From the NCBI GenBank assembly GCA_022360905.1, contig JAKSBX010000196.1:1-44717 (forward strand): a stretch of 44,717 bases of DNA. The letters are read 5' to 3'. The translations under genes and the position numbers were made by a program. This DNA comes from Chromatiales bacterium. GTDB taxonomy: Bacteria; Pseudomonadota; Gammaproteobacteria; Chromatiales; Chromatiaceae. This document shows, in pieces, positions 7,424 through 17,045 of the stretch; the stretch's first letter is position 1; every line of letters starts with the position of its first letter. The notes under the pieces are model-generated. The model was not told the DNA's origin, did not search any database, and saw only the letters and a list, made by a program, of their open reading frames with translations.

Positions 7424-8311
7424 CTAACAACCGATATCCGTTTCCGCATCGAATCCCGGGTTAATGGCTTCATACAGTGCCGAGTAGTCTTCATCTCCGT
7501 AACCTGCCTGTTGGCCACTGTTTAGAACGCTCAGAGTGGCATCGGCCACTTCACCATTCATACCGGACGATTCAGCGACCTGTTTGAACAGACCGATATC
7601 CTTGATCAGATGCTTGAGGGGAAAGTTGGCGTTGCTGTAGTCGTGCTCGAGATACTTCTGCAGTTTTTTATCGAAAGTCGGTGCATAGAGTGCACTTTCA
7701 CGCAGTAACTTCATAAACGGCTCAACGTCGACACCCTCTGCCCGGATCAACCCCAGACTTTGCGCAAAACCAACGGTTAGTGCAGCAATCAATTGATTCA
7801 TTGCCAGTTTCATCGCAGCCGCCTGACCGACTCCGCCGACCAGATCGACCTCTTTACCCAGGCCTCGGAGTAGCAGCAGACAGTGGTGATAGACCTCCTC
7901 CGAGCCTCCGGCCATAACGATCAGCTCACCACTTCTCGCTTCGGGAATACTGCCCAATACCGGCACTTCCAGGTAGTCTCCAGCCAACTGCTGGACCCTG
8001 TCAGCAAGATCCCTACTTTGGTCGGGCGAGATGGTACCCATCTGCAGCACCGTTTTGCCTGCCAGTCTGCCGGCGACTTCATCGCAAAACAGTACCGACT
8101 CTATCGCTTCGGCATCACTCAATGTCAGCAGCAGGACTTCCGTGTCGGTAACGGCATCAGCCAGATCCCCGGTTACTGCCACACCCTCGGCCTCGGCCAA
8201 TTGGAGCCGTGACTCAGTTCGGTTCCAGGCTTTGACCTCGTGACCACGTTGAATCAAGCGATGGGCAACCGGCAGGCCCATTAATCCAAGTCCTAACAGG
8301 GTTACTTTCAT
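7424..8311 (-). CDS. NAD(P)-dependent beta-hydroxyacid dehydrogenase family
   Basis: 295 residues, the usual length of the 3-hydroxyisobutyrate/tartronate semialdehyde dehydrogenase family. The N-terminal Rossmann motif LLGLGLMGLPVAHRL is followed by NRTESR, where Arg suggests NADPH rather than NADH. The substrate motif GSIPEARSGEL stands where the family has G-S-x-x-x-A-x-x-G, and the catalytic lysine is in GQAAAMKLAMNQL. The C-terminal helical domain is complete (LIKDIGL). The substrate cannot be named: hydroxyisobutyrate, tartronate semialdehyde, glyoxylate or succinic semialdehyde are all possible. It follows hemE by 14 bases on the same strand, so the two are very likely co-transcribed, though no metabolic link is evident. 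Confidence 0.88.
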   Translation of the reverse strand: MKVTLLGLGLMGLPVAHRLIQRGHEVKAWNRTESRLQLAEAEGVAVTGDLADAVTDTEVLLLTLSDAEAIESVLFCDEVAGRLAGKTVLQMGTISPDQSRDLADRVQQLAGDYLEVPVLGSIPEARSGELIVMAGGSEEVYHHCLLLLRGLGKEVDLVGGVGQAAAMKLAMNQLIAALTVGFAQSLGLIRAEGVDVEPFMKLLRESALYAPTFDKKLQKYLEHDYSNANFPLKHLIKDIGLFKQVAESSGMNGEVADATLSVLNSGQQAGYGDEDYSALYEAINPGFDAETDIGC

Positions 8312-8325
8312 AATCGTTACAAACT

Positions 8326-9390
8326 CTACTGATGGTAAGGGCGACTCAATTCATGAACCGCCTCGACAAACACCCCGGCGTGTTCAGGTTCGATCTCAGG
8401 ATGGATACCATGCCCAAGATTGAAGATATGGCCGCTGCCCTGCCCATAGCTGGCAAGCACTTTCGCCACCTCTTCACGAATCCGTTCCGGCGAGGCGTAG
8501 AGGGTACAAGGGTCCAGATTGCCCTGTAGCGCAACCCGATCACCTACCCGGCTTCTGGCATCTGCAAGACTCAATGTCCAGTCCACCCCCAGGGCGTCAC
8601 AGCCGGTATCTGCCATCGCCTCCAGCCACAGCCCTCCCCCTTTGGTAAAAAGTATGGTCGGAATTTTGCGCCCATCCGCCTGTTTCGTCAGGCCATTCAG
8701 AATCTTCGCCATGTAGTCCAGGGAAAAGCTCCGATAGTGTTGCGGCGTCAGGGCTCCCCCCCAGGTATCGAAGATCATCAACGCCTGGGCACCCGCCTCA
8801 ACCTGAGCATTCAGATAGGCGGTCACCGCGGTTGTGACCTTTTCCAGCAGGCGATGCATCAGCTCAGGGCGATCGAACATCATCCCTTTCACTTTGGAGA
8901 AGTTCTTGGTGCCGCCACCCTCGACCATATAGGTAGCCAGTGTCCAGGGGCTGCCGCTGAAGCCAATCAAAGGCACTCGGCCATCCAGCTCCCGCCGTAT
9001 GGTGCTCACCGCATCCATCACATAACCCAGATCTTCCGCCATATCCGGCAGACCGAGTGCTTCAACGGCCGCTTCGTCGGTTACCGGACGCTCAAACCTA
9101 GGGCCCTCTCCGGTGGTGAAGTAGAGGCCCAGACCCATCGCATCCGGAACGGTCAGAATGTCGGAAAAGAGGATCGCCGCATCCAGCGGATAGCGATCCA
9201 AAGGCTGCAGGGTCACCTCGCAGGCCAGCTCCGGATTTCGGCACAGATCCATGAAACTTCCGGCTTTGGCCCGGGTTGCCCGGTATTCCGGCAGATAGCG
9301 CCCGGCCTGACGCATCATCCACACTGGGGTCATATCCACCGGCTCACGCGCCAAGGCTCTAAGAAAACGGTCATTTTTTAAACTGGTCAC
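8326..9390 (-). CDS. hemE: Uroporphyrinogen decarboxylase
   Basis: Decarboxylates the four acetate chains of uroporphyrinogen III to give coproporphyrinogen III in heme synthesis; cytoplasmic, no cofactor. The start is GTG 9390, with AAGGA nine bases upstream, giving 354 residues. The frame is open upstream to 9675, but that stretch has no family similarity and overlaps the divergent gene. Seen: [24 protein letters not shown], the active-site loop AAILFSDIL with its Asp, [38 protein letters not shown] and NLGHGI near the C terminus. All are signature segments. First gene of a probable two-gene operon with the dehydrogenase. It is divergent from the PDC-like gene across about 110 bases. Confidence 0.97.
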   Translation of the reverse strand: MTSLKNDRFLRALAREPVDMTPVWMMRQAGRYLPEYRATRAKAGSFMDLCRNPELACEVTLQPLDRYPLDAAILFSDILTVPDAMGLGLYFTTGEGPRFERPVTDEAAVEALGLPDMAEDLGYVMDAVSTIRRELDGRVPLIGFSGSPWTLATYMVEGGGTKNFSKVKGMMFDRPELMHRLLEKVTTAVTAYLNAQVEAGAQALMIFDTWGGALTPQHYRSFSLDYMAKILNGLTKQADGRKIPTILFTKGGGLWLEAMADTGCDALGVDWTLSLADARSRVGDRVALQGNLDPCTLYASPERIREEVAKVLASYGQGSGHIFNLGHGIHPEIEPEHAGVFVEAVHELSRPYHQ

Positions 9391-9517
9391 GGATGAAGAT
9401 CCTTTAGCAACATTTTTTTGGTATAAAGAGACGGCTTGGAGGCCAGTCAACCAGGCAACAATCGTAAACCCGGCGACTAAGTATATCGCTTTCAGCCCAG
9501 GAGTGAATCTCAAACCT

Positions 9518-10465
9518 ATGTCCGCAGTAAAACAGATCATACTGGCAAAAAAGGATGCGCTGGCCAGCGCTATCGGCAAGCCTCTCTCGGAATTGGCCCA
9601 ACAGTGTGCCCAGGTCTGGCAGGATCCGGATGCCCTGGACGGGGTGCTGCTCAAACATATCTCCGAGATCACCAATTGCGAATTTCTCTATGCCTGGGAT
9701 CTGGAAGGCCGGGAGATTTCGTCCCTGGTAATGCCCGATGGCGTGAATAGAAGCTGGCGGGGCAGGGATCTCTCCGAGCGCCCCTATCTGAAGAACAATC
9801 TACCTTTTAAAGGTATCATGCTCTCATCGGTCTACCACAGCCAGTTTTCAAACCGTGAGTGTGTCACGGCGCTGCAAGCGGTGCGGCAGAATAAAAATCT
9901 GGTTGGCTTCATTGCAGCGGACTTCTCCCTCGACAAACTCAACGCCGATGAGAACGCCAGCATGGAGCAGCCCCAGTGGCAGCAGTTCAAGGGGGATCCG
10001 GCGGTTCGTGGTCAACTCTTTATGCAGCAGAGAGTGCAGAGCCGGCTCGATGAGCATATCGACTCCGTGCATGAAACCGTCTACGACCTGATGACCGAAC
10101 ATGGCATCTTTCACTGTAAAATCCACTTCTCCAGCGGACGCTGCTCCTTCTGGGATATGGATGATCCCTACAGCTATCATATTCACGGCGTCGAGGAGAT
10201 CATCGATCCGGATATTGTGTTGGCCTACCCGCTGCATCCCTACCCGGAGCGTGCTCGGGTAACGCCTGAACAGCTACGTGCGGTGTTGCAGGAGTTCAAA
10301 GCGTTGCGCTTTGTCGATGAGACCATCTACCTGCGCAGTGCTTCGGTGAATATCATGAACGGCATGCTCGGCCTGACCTTCTCTTGTGATGGTTCGCACT
10401 ATATGCCGGTGGAGGAGTTTCTCGATAAGAATCTGAGTTTCTGGTTGGGTACCAACGAGATTTAA
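9518..10465 (+). CDS. PDC/Cache-like sensor-domain protein, apparently cytoplasmic
   Basis: About 315 residues. Residues 20-150 have the look of a PDC/single-Cache fold: [71 protein letters not shown]. In Cache proteins such segments form the ligand pocket. Unusually there is no signal peptide and no membrane helix, so the domain seems to sit in the cytoplasm with no kinase or cyclase attached. The C-terminal half (from about residue 165) continues as a conserved-looking soluble region with [20 protein letters not shown]. The start is unsure: GTG 9503 and ATG 9518 share the GGAG at 9499-9502, too close for one and rather far for the other. It may work as an adaptor for one of the nearby signalling proteins, but that is inference. 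Confidence 0.75.
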   Translation: MSAVKQIILAKKDALASAIGKPLSELAQQCAQVWQDPDALDGVLLKHISEITNCEFLYAWDLEGREISSLVMPDGVNRSWRGRDLSERPYLKNNLPFKGIMLSSVYHSQFSNRECVTALQAVRQNKNLVGFIAADFSLDKLNADENASMEQPQWQQFKGDPAVRGQLFMQQRVQSRLDEHIDSVHETVYDLMTEHGIFHCKIHFSSGRCSFWDMDDPYSYHIHGVEEIIDPDIVLAYPLHPYPERARVTPEQLRAVLQEFKALRFVDETIYLRSASVNIMNGMLGLTFSCDGSHYMPVEEFLDKNLSFWLGTNEI

Positions 10466-10477
10466 CCACCCGATCTC

Positions 10478-10499
10478 TAATGATTGTTGAGCATCATTA
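10478..10499. promoter_or_regulatory. Inverted repeat between the PDC-like and zinc-knuckle genes
   Basis: TAATGAT-N8-ATCATTA, a perfect 7-bp inverted repeat 13 bases after the upstream stop. It contains TTGTT-GAGC-ATCAT, 8 of 10 with the FNR consensus, but no -10 hexamer stands at the right distance. It could equally be a terminator stem without T-run. Confidence 0.35.
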
Positions 10500-10594
10500 C
10501 CACTTGTTATTACCTGACTTCGGATCTACGTTTTTATAAGGGCGTGTTTACATCCACTTAATTGGCCCTGTTAAACAGACTGTTATCGGTAATT

Positions 10595-11131
10595 ATGTCC
10601 AGCAAAGGCTCGACCATTTACGAATTGGATGCGGATAACCAGATCTGCCATATCGATGGCGACTGGGATCAGTTCCTGCAGGCCAACACCGATGAGCCGC
10701 AAAACCGGGATAGATTGAGAAAGAAGCAGGTTATCGGTAATAAACTTGAAACCTATGTTCAAGACACCACGACAAGGATGCTGTTGCATACCGTCTTCGA
10801 TTTCGTAAGACAGACTCAACAGACGAAAGCACTTCCCTATCGCTGCGATTCCGCCGACCGGAAACGTTATATGTCGATGCAGATCGAACCCCTGGCCGAC
10901 GCAGGCTTGCGGGTCTCCCACACCCAATTGCGCAGCGAACCTATGGACCCTCCGGTGGTGATCAATCCTGTAACCGATGCGAATGAAGCGATCGTGTGGC
11001 GCTGTAGCATCTGTAACCGTATTGAATCTGAACAAGTATGGCTTGAACCAGACGAAGCTGCACTATTGTGGTGCAGGCAAAGCTTTAATGTGAGCTATAC
11101 CGTCTGTCCGGTATGCATGAATTCGGTCTGA
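10595..11131 (+). CDS. Small PAS-like protein with C-terminal zinc knuckle
   Basis: 178 residues from the ATG at 10595; a TTG at 10562 would add 11 residues without better support. Residues about 5-100 read like a PAS-type sensory fold (STIYELDADNQICHIDGDW, VIGNKLETYVQD, MQIEPL). The C-terminal 40 residues hold two CxxC pairs, CSICNRIESEQVW and VCPVCMN, spaced as in a zinc ribbon. There is no output enzyme domain, so the zinc module or the PAS fold probably mediates protein contacts. No secretion signal is present. It stands alone between the PDC-like gene and the CheB-CheR fusion, all on the plus strand, but each gap exceeds 120 bases, so separate promoters are likely. I do not recognise a named family. 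Confidence 0.8.
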   Translation: MSSKGSTIYELDADNQICHIDGDWDQFLQANTDEPQNRDRLRKKQVIGNKLETYVQDTTTRMLLHTVFDFVRQTQQTKALPYRCDSADRKRYMSMQIEPLADAGLRVSHTQLRSEPMDPPVVINPVTDANEAIVWRCSICNRIESEQVWLEPDEAALLWCRQSFNVSYTVCPVCMNSV

Positions 11132-11168
11132 ATCGGCTGATATGCATGAACCTAATTAACAGCTTTTG

Positions 11169-11216
11169 TTGTTTCACATCAATATACATACCAGGTTAGT
11201 GGGTATAATCGGCATG
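11169..11216 (+). promoter_or_regulatory. FNR-like box and perfect -10 ahead of the CheB-CheR fusion
   Basis: TTGTTTCACATCAA (11169-11182) matches TTGAT-N4-ATCAA at 9 of 10 positions. The -10 hexamer is an exact TATAAT at 11204-11209, 28.5 bases from the box centre, one base short of the classic class II spacing. There is no -35 hexamer at 17 bases (AATATA). Transcription would start near 11216 with a leader of about 38 bases. Confidence 0.6.
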
Positions 11217-11254
11217 GGATTCTATCCCCAAACACACTGCCTCCAGATAACGAC

Positions 11255-14173
11255 ATGAATGACGACAGCACCAATGATCCAGAGTTTGCAAGTGAGTTGG
11301 AAACAGAGGTAAAACCAACTCATATCGTAGGAATCGGCGCCTCCGCCGGAGGATTGGAAGCGATCGAGGCCTTCTTCAAAGTGATGCCCCCGGACAGCGG
11401 GGTCTCCTTCGTGGTGATTCAGCATCTCTCCCCGGATCACAAAAGCCTGATGGCCGAGTTACTCTCCAAACGTACCCGAATGCCGGTACACCGGGCTCAG
11501 GATGGCGAGCTGGTAAAGCCTAACTCCGTCTATTTAATCCCCCCAAACAAGAACCTACGCCTGTTTCACGGGCGCATCATTCTCTCGGAGCAGGACCGGG
11601 ACGCCAGGGGAATCAACCTGCCGATCGATATCTTTTTCCGCTCATTGGCGGAGGACCAGGGCGCCAAGGCGATCGCCATCGTACTCTCCGGAACCGGCAG
11701 CGATGGCACCAGTGGTATCCGCGCCATCAAGGAAGAACTTGGCATGGTGATGGTACAGGTGGAGGAGACCGCCGCCTTTGACGGCATGCCGCGCAGCGCC
11801 ATCGCGACCGGGCTGGTGGATTACATTTTGCCGCCCAATGAGATGCCGACCCAACTGCTCTCCTATCTGAAGCACCCGTTTACCGCCAAAGATGAGTATG
11901 CCAGCACCATGCTCAACGATGAGGATGGGGTGACACGAATCTTCGCCCTGCTCAGGGAGAGCAACAAGATCGATTTCACCTACTACAAACCCACCACCAT
12001 CATTCGTCGAATCGAACGTCGCATGGCGGTCAATCAGATCCATGATTTGAGTGACTACGTACGCTTTCTCGAAAGCTATCCGGTGGAGCTCAACAGTCTG
12101 CACAAAGACCTGCTGATCGGTGTCACCAGTTTTTTCAGGGACCCGGAAGCCTTTGACGCCATCACCGAGAAATACCTGCCGCAACTGTTGAAAGAGGCAA
12201 AGGAGGAGAAACTCCGCATCTGGGTCAGCGGCTGTTCCACCGGTGAAGAGGCCTATAGCCTGGCGATTCTCTGCTGTGAGGTGATGGAGCAACAGAAACT
12301 GGCGCTGGACATAAAGATCTTCGCCACCGATGTGGACCGGGAAGCGATCCTGGCCGCCAGTGCCGGCGTCTTCGCCGAGAGCGCGGTGGCGGATATCGAA
12401 CCTGGCATGCTCTCCAAATATTTTTATCGCCGAGATGAAGGTTTCTATATCAGCCGTCAAGTCAGAGAGATGGTGGTATTCGCCCAGCACAACCTGGTGA
12501 AGGATCCCCCGTTTACCAACATCGACCTGATCAGCTGCCGCAACCTGCTGATCTATCTGCAGCCGGTGTTGCAGAAACGGGTTCTCGAACTGTTCAACTT
12601 TGCCCTCAATCCGAAAGGCGTACTGTTTCTCGGCAGCAGTGAAACTACCGGTGAGATGGGTGAATATTTCGACCCGATCGATCACAAGTGGCGTATCTAT
12701 CAATCCCGTGGCCGACGCCGCCAGTCCGAGCTTTCGGAGCCGGCAATCAACTTCGATGCTAAGCGCTGGTACAACAACAATCGTATGTCGGGACGTGGGA
12801 TGGCCGCTCGCATGCACGAGGAGGAGCGCCTGCTGGAACGTCTGGTGGAAGGTGTGGCAGGCGACTATTTGCCGTTCTGCCTGGTGGTCAGTGAGTCGCT
12901 GGAACTGATGCATGTCGCCGGTGATGCGAAAGACTATCTTCAATTCACCACCGGTAAGGTGGTCAACGATGTCTCGAAACTGGTCATCAAGGATCTGGCA
13001 ATCCCACTCTCCACAGGCCTGCAAAAAGTCTTCAAAAGCAAAGAGGAGCTGATCTATTCCAACATCAACCTGAATCTGGAAGCGAAGCATAAAATAGTCA
13101 ATATGCGGCTTAAGCCACTGCCGACCAAAAAGCGCCAAGTCATGATGGTTGCCGTATTTATCGAAGAGGTTCGTTCTTCCATTCAATCCTCTACCTCCTC
13201 TTCCGAAACTTACAATGTAGGGAAGGAGGCCCAGCAGCGCATCATCGATCTGGAGAACGAACTGCAGTTTACCCGGGAAAATCTGCAGGCCACAGTGGAG
13301 GAACTGGAGACCTCCAATGAAGAGCTGCAGGCGACCAATGAGGAGTTGCTGGCGAGTAACGAAGAGTTGCAGAGTACCAATGAGGAGCTGCAATCCGTCA
13401 ACGAAGAACTCTATACGGTCAACTCCGAGTATCAAGGAAAGATCACCGAACTGACAGAGGTGAATAACGACCTGGACAACCTGCTGTGTAACACCCGTGT
13501 CGCCACCCTGTTTCTCGATGAGAATTTGGATGTAAGACGATATACACCGGAGGCCACACAACTCTTTCGAATTATCGACCAGGATATCGGAAGACCGATA
13601 AGTCACCTCTCCCACAGACTGCTCGATGTGGATTTGATACAGATAGCCAAAGAGGTACTGATCAACGAGGAGGGACTTGAAAGGGAAAAAATCAATACGG
13701 AACTCGGTGAAGAGTTTTTAATGCGGGTCTTTCCCTATCAGATCGCACCCGACACCTACTCCGGCGTGGTCTTTACCTTTGTCAGTACCAGTGGATTGAG
13801 AAAGGCACAAAACAAGCTGGTCGAGCAGGAGTTGAGGATGGAGGCCCTGCTCAAAGTCAGCGACGCCTATGTACTGATCAATGAACAGGGTGAGATTCAG
13901 GAAGTTAATCAGGCCTTGACCGATCTGGTGGGCTACGATGAAAGGGCCTTGATCGATCAAAACATATCGATACTGATGCCGGATGATATCGCCAAACAAC
14001 ACGACCACTTCATTCAAAGATACCTGGATGGGGGCAACGCAAAAATCATTGGAACAACCCGCGAAGTTCCGGTTAAACGTAAAGATGGTGAGATCATCAA
14101 TCAACACCTGACAGTTGCAGAAATGGTCATCGGCCACCGACATTGGTTTGTCGGCCTGTTAAAAGCTCAATAA
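11255..14173 (+). CDS. CheB-CheR-PAS fusion signalling protein
   Basis: 972 residues. The N-terminal CheB-type methylesterase domain has its catalytic triad: Ser30 in GIGASAGG, His57 in QHLSPDH, and Asp150 in SGTGSDGT. There is no receiver domain in front, so phosphorylation cannot control it as in classical CheB. The CheR methyltransferase follows (about 225-490): [25 protein letters not shown] for SAM binding, [10 protein letters not shown], and [13 protein letters not shown] long coiled coil (about 660-735) repeats NEELQ-type heptads. PAS domains occupy the rest (about 745-845 and 855-970). Fusions of this type usually replace a chemoreceptor methylation pair or act in non-chemotactic signalling; no chemoreceptor, CheA or CheW gene is visible here. 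The PAS-GGDEF-EAL gene follows by 19 bases and is likely co-transcribed. Confidence 0.95.
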   Translation: MNDDSTNDPEFASELETEVKPTHIVGIGASAGGLEAIEAFFKVMPPDSGVSFVVIQHLSPDHKSLMAELLSKRTRMPVHRAQDGELVKPNSVYLIPPNKNLRLFHGRIILSEQDRDARGINLPIDIFFRSLAEDQGAKAIAIVLSGTGSDGTSGIRAIKEELGMVMVQVEETAAFDGMPRSAIATGLVDYILPPNEMPTQLLSYLKHPFTAKDEYASTMLNDEDGVTRIFALLRESNKIDFTYYKPTTIIRRIERRMAVNQIHDLSDYVRFLESYPVELNSLHKDLLIGVTSFFRDPEAFDAITEKYLPQLLKEAKEEKLRIWVSGCSTGEEAYSLAILCCEVMEQQKLALDIKIFATDVDREAILAASAGVFAESAVADIEPGMLSKYFYRRDEGFYISRQVREMVVFAQHNLVKDPPFTNIDLISCRNLLIYLQPVLQKRVLELFNFALNPKGVLFLGSSETTGEMGEYFDPIDHKWRIYQSRGRRRQSELSEPAINFDAKRWYNNNRMSGRGMAARMHEEERLLERLVEGVAGDYLPFCLVVSESLELMHVAGDAKDYLQFTTGKVVNDVSKLVIKDLAIPLSTGLQKVFKSKEELIYSNINLNLEAKHKIVNMRLKPLPTKKRQVMMVAVFIEEVRSSIQSSTSSSETYNVGKEAQQRIIDLENELQFTRENLQATVEELETSNEELQATNEELLASNEELQSTNEELQSVNEELYTVNSEYQGKITELTEVNNDLDNLLCNTRVATLFLDENLDVRRYTPEATQLFRIIDQDIGRPISHLSHRLLDVDLIQIAKEVLINEEGLEREKINTELGEEFLMRVFPYQIAPDTYSGVVFTFVSTSGLRKAQNKLVEQELRMEALLKVSDAYVLINEQGEIQEVNQALTDLVGYDERALIDQNISILMPDDIAKQHDHFIQRYLDGGNAKIIGTTREVPVKRKDGEIINQHLTVAEMVIGHRHWFVGLLKAQ

Positions 14174-14192
14174 CCGTACTTAGTTTGCAACA

Positions 14193-16148
14193 ATGGGCAA
14201 CGACGACGATAGCAACAAACCTGCGCCTCCTAGCCACGAATATATGCGCGAGAAGGCAGAACAGATTGCTCAAAGACGACAACGCATCAGCTACGAAAAA
14301 AAACTGGCTGACCGGGACAGATTGCTCCAGGATTTGCATGTTCATCAGATCGAACTGGAGTTGCAGAACGAAGAGTTGCGACAATCTCAGGCTAAATTGG
14401 AGTTCACCCATCAACAGTACCTCGATCTCTATAACGAAGCGCCGGTAGGCTATGCCAGTCTTGATGACAGCGGTCTGATTATCCGCTCCAACCAGATGCT
14501 CGCTTCCATGCTCGGCATGGAAAAATACACCCTCACCGGTAAGGCTCTGGCAGAGTTCATGCTGCCGATCGATCAGAATATCTTCCGTAGCCGTTTCAAT
14601 GCCTTTGTCAAACAGCCGCAGGACAAACATATCGATGTTCGTTTCAAGGTCGGTAATAAGGAAACCGAGACGAGCAGCTTTATCGGCAGGATTCAGGGTC
14701 GGCGGCTGGATAGTGACAGCAAAACAGGTTACCAGCACTGGTCAGAGACCATTCTTATCGTGGTCAGTGATGTTACTGAAATCAAAAAATCTGAAGAGAA
14801 AATTCATTACCAGGCATTCCACGATCTTCTCACCGGCATACCGAACAGAGCATCCCTCTATGAGCGACTCGAAAATGCCCTATCCCTTGCCAAGCGACAG
14901 CACTCTTATGGCGCCCTGTTGTTTATGGATCTGGACCGTTTCAAAAACATCAACGATTCACTTGGCCACCACACAGGCGACAAACTGCTGATCGATTTCA
15001 CCAACAGAATCAAACAGCATACGCGCAAGGAAGACATGCTGTTTCGGATGGGTGGTGATGAATTTGTCATCCTGCTTGCGGAACAACATCATGACAACAA
15101 CATTATGGCGGTAATTGCCCAGCGCTTTGCCGAGCATATCGGCGGAGCTATGACCGAACCGTTAATTCTTGGTGGTCACAGCTTTCAGATTACCCTGAGC
15201 ATCGGTATCAGCATCTTTCCGTTTCACAGTAGAGACAATCTTAACGATGTGGTGCGTCAGGCGGATACCGCCATGTACCAGGCAAAAAAAGAGGGTGGGG
15301 CAGTGGCCCGCTTTTTTCAGGCTAACATGCAGGAGATGGCCAGACAGCGGATGATCCTGGAGGCAGAACTCCGGGTCGCCCTGGTGGAGCAGCAGTTCGC
15401 TCTCTTTTACCAGCCGCAAGTGCGCACCGATGGAACGGTCTATGCCCTGGAGGCCCTGTTACGTTGGCAGCACCCCTATCGAGGCATTGTAACTCCGGAT
15501 AAATTTATCCATGTTGCCGAAGACACCAGTATGATTCTCGAACTCGGTAATTGGGCTTTGGAGACGGTGGTAAAGCAGATCATTGCATGGCAGCAACTGA
15601 AGTTGTTCGATTCCTCAATTCGTTATGCCATTAATGTCAGTGCCAAACAGCTTGAGTCCTCCAACTTCTACACTCAGGTAAAGCAGATCATCGAGCGTTA
15701 CGAGCTCGACCCCAAATGTCTGGTTTTCGAGATCACCGAATCCTTGCTGCTGCCGGATAACAAGGTCGCCAATGATACCCTCAAACAGTTGTCGGAACTG
15801 AATATCACCTTTTCAGTTGATGATTTCGGTACCGGCTACTCATCCCTGGCCACGATTGATAATGCACCAATCGGACAACTTAAAATCGATCGAAGTTTCG
15901 TTAGCCAACTACACTGGTCGCAAGAGCAGGACTCGCCAAAACCCGGCAACCAATACTCTCTGGTCAATGCCATACTCTCCATGGGCAAAGCGCTGGAACT
16001 GGATGTGATCGCTGAAGGCGTGGAAACTGAAGAACAATTGAAAGTTCTGACCCATCTGGGGTGTGAATATCTACAGGGATACTATTTCAGCAGCCCCACC
16101 CCCATTGACCAGATTCCGGAGATTCTGCCGTCAACGGAAAACGACTGA
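14193..16148 (+). CDS. PAS-GGDEF-EAL protein (cyclic-di-GMP turnover)
   Basis: 651 residues, soluble. Residues about 15-75 are a charged coiled coil with HQIELELQNEELRQSQAKLE, a segment often found ahead of PAS domains. PAS occupies about 75-200. The GGDEF domain (about 210-370) has DLLTGIPNR, DLDRFKNINDSLGH and an intact MGGDEF active site, so diguanylate cyclase activity is possible. The EAL domain (about 385-645) keeps ALEALLRW, NVSAKQLE, DDFGTGYSSL and EGVETEEQ, so c-di-GMP phosphodiesterase activity is also possible. Which one dominates cannot be told from sequence. It lies 19 bases after the CheB-CheR fusion. The pair suggests a PAS-sensed signal feeding both protein methylation and c-di-GMP. 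Confidence 0.96.
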   Translation: MGNDDDSNKPAPPSHEYMREKAEQIAQRRQRISYEKKLADRDRLLQDLHVHQIELELQNEELRQSQAKLEFTHQQYLDLYNEAPVGYASLDDSGLIIRSNQMLASMLGMEKYTLTGKALAEFMLPIDQNIFRSRFNAFVKQPQDKHIDVRFKVGNKETETSSFIGRIQGRRLDSDSKTGYQHWSETILIVVSDVTEIKKSEEKIHYQAFHDLLTGIPNRASLYERLENALSLAKRQHSYGALLFMDLDRFKNINDSLGHHTGDKLLIDFTNRIKQHTRKEDMLFRMGGDEFVILLAEQHHDNNIMAVIAQRFAEHIGGAMTEPLILGGHSFQITLSIGISIFPFHSRDNLNDVVRQADTAMYQAKKEGGAVARFFQANMQEMARQRMILEAELRVALVEQQFALFYQPQVRTDGTVYALEALLRWQHPYRGIVTPDKFIHVAEDTSMILELGNWALETVVKQIIAWQQLKLFDSSIRYAINVSAKQLESSNFYTQVKQIIERYELDPKCLVFEITESLLLPDNKVANDTLKQLSELNITFSVDDFGTGYSSLATIDNAPIGQLKIDRSFVSQLHWSQEQDSPKPGNQYSLVNAILSMGKALELDVIAEGVETEEQLKVLTHLGCEYLQGYYFSSPTPIDQIPEILPSTEND

Positions 16149-16234
16149 CATAGCAGTCGCTGTAATATCGTTGTTTCGGTTTGAAACCATAGCAAACCCG
16201 CCAACAAACAGATCGGCCAGCGGGTTAGTAGTGA

Positions 16235-16993
16235 TCAGGGCAGCTGATAGTTCGCCTGGGTCACGAGATCCACACCGCACTCCAGATTCTCGATCCAGGA
16301 GATGAACTCGTTAACCACTTTCTTGCCGACAAACGCCCTACCGTGCTGGGGAACGATCATCTCGATATCGAGTTGACGGACCATATTCGCCCAGAGTCTG
16401 CAGACCTTGTTGGAGTTCATATAGCGACGGTGAAAACCCTCCATATAGGGCATCATCTCAGAGAGCTTTTTCACCGGCGCATTGAGATCGCCCGGAGGCA
16501 GATTGGCACCCAAATCCCCGGAAAAGAGAATCCGGCTGAGTGGATCGTAAAATTGGAAATTGCCTTCCGCGTGGAGGAAGTGGGCGGGCAGCGCCATCAG
16601 GCGGATATTCCCCAATTGCAGATTGGTACCCTCATCCGGAATGGCCACAACCCGGTCAACCAAGCGGCCTGGTCGGGTGAAGTGGGGAATGAAGCGCTCC
16701 CACAGGGCAGGCACCACAACTTTACAGTCTGTACCAACCAGCCATTTATTGACGGAAGCAACGATATCCGGGTCCTGGTGGGAGGCAACCACATAATCCA
16801 GCTTCTTCACATTCATATAGTCACTGATCGCCATGAACAGCCTGGAATAGGTTAATTCACCACCCGGATCGATGAGTGCGGCGTGTTGATGATCGTAGAT
16901 TAGAAACTGATTGGCTTGTACGGCTTCGCCTGAGACCAGGTCTCTGAATGCCACACAGATGTGGCTACCGTTATTGAATAGCTCGACTGACAT
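16235..16993 (-). CDS. Di-iron metallo-beta-lactamase-fold protein, ODP-like
   Basis: 252 residues with a complete MBL fold. Metal ligands are in SHQDPD (His72, Asp74, Asp76), AHFLHAEGN (His138/His141), FSGDLGAN (Asp160) and PQHG (His217). The HxDxD motif, in place of the hydrolase HxHxDH, is typical of the flavodiiron/ODP branch that binds iron and O2. There is no flavodoxin domain, so it is not an oxygen or NO reductase by itself. ODP proteins act as oxygen sensors in Treponema chemotaxis, and this gene converges on a chemotaxis-like fusion and c-di-GMP gene. An oxygen-sensing role here is therefore plausible but inferred. An alternative is a generic MBL oxidoreductase. It is divergent from endonuclease V. 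Confidence 0.85.
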   Translation of the reverse strand: MSVELFNNGSHICVAFRDLVSGEAVQANQFLIYDHQHAALIDPGGELTYSRLFMAISDYMNVKKLDYVVASHQDPDIVASVNKWLVGTDCKVVVPALWERFIPHFTRPGRLVDRVVAIPDEGTNLQLGNIRLMALPAHFLHAEGNFQFYDPLSRILFSGDLGANLPPGDLNAPVKKLSEMMPYMEGFHRRYMNSNKVCRLWANMVRQLDIEMIVPQHGRAFVGKKVVNEFISWIENLECGVDLVTQANYQLP

Positions 16994-17045
16994 AATATTC
17001 TTTAGATTTTTCTGTTAAAACTGTACCGCTTGAAGCAGATCCATC

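Noticed and set aside
9391..9675. N-terminal extension of the hemE frame
   Set aside because: No HemE similarity, overlaps the divergent PDC-like gene, and GTG 9390 has a good ribosome site and the right length.
13300..13435. Short tandem repeats in the DNA of the CheB-CheR gene
   Set aside because: They encode the NEELQ heptads of a coiled coil typical of this fusion family, so they are protein structure rather than a separate DNA element.
11642..13615. A long open frame on the minus strand opposite the CheB-CheR fusion (657 codons)
   Set aside because: Low-complexity product ([12 protein letters not shown] repeats) that mirrors the NEELQ coiled coil and codon bias of the real gene; no family match or ribosome site.
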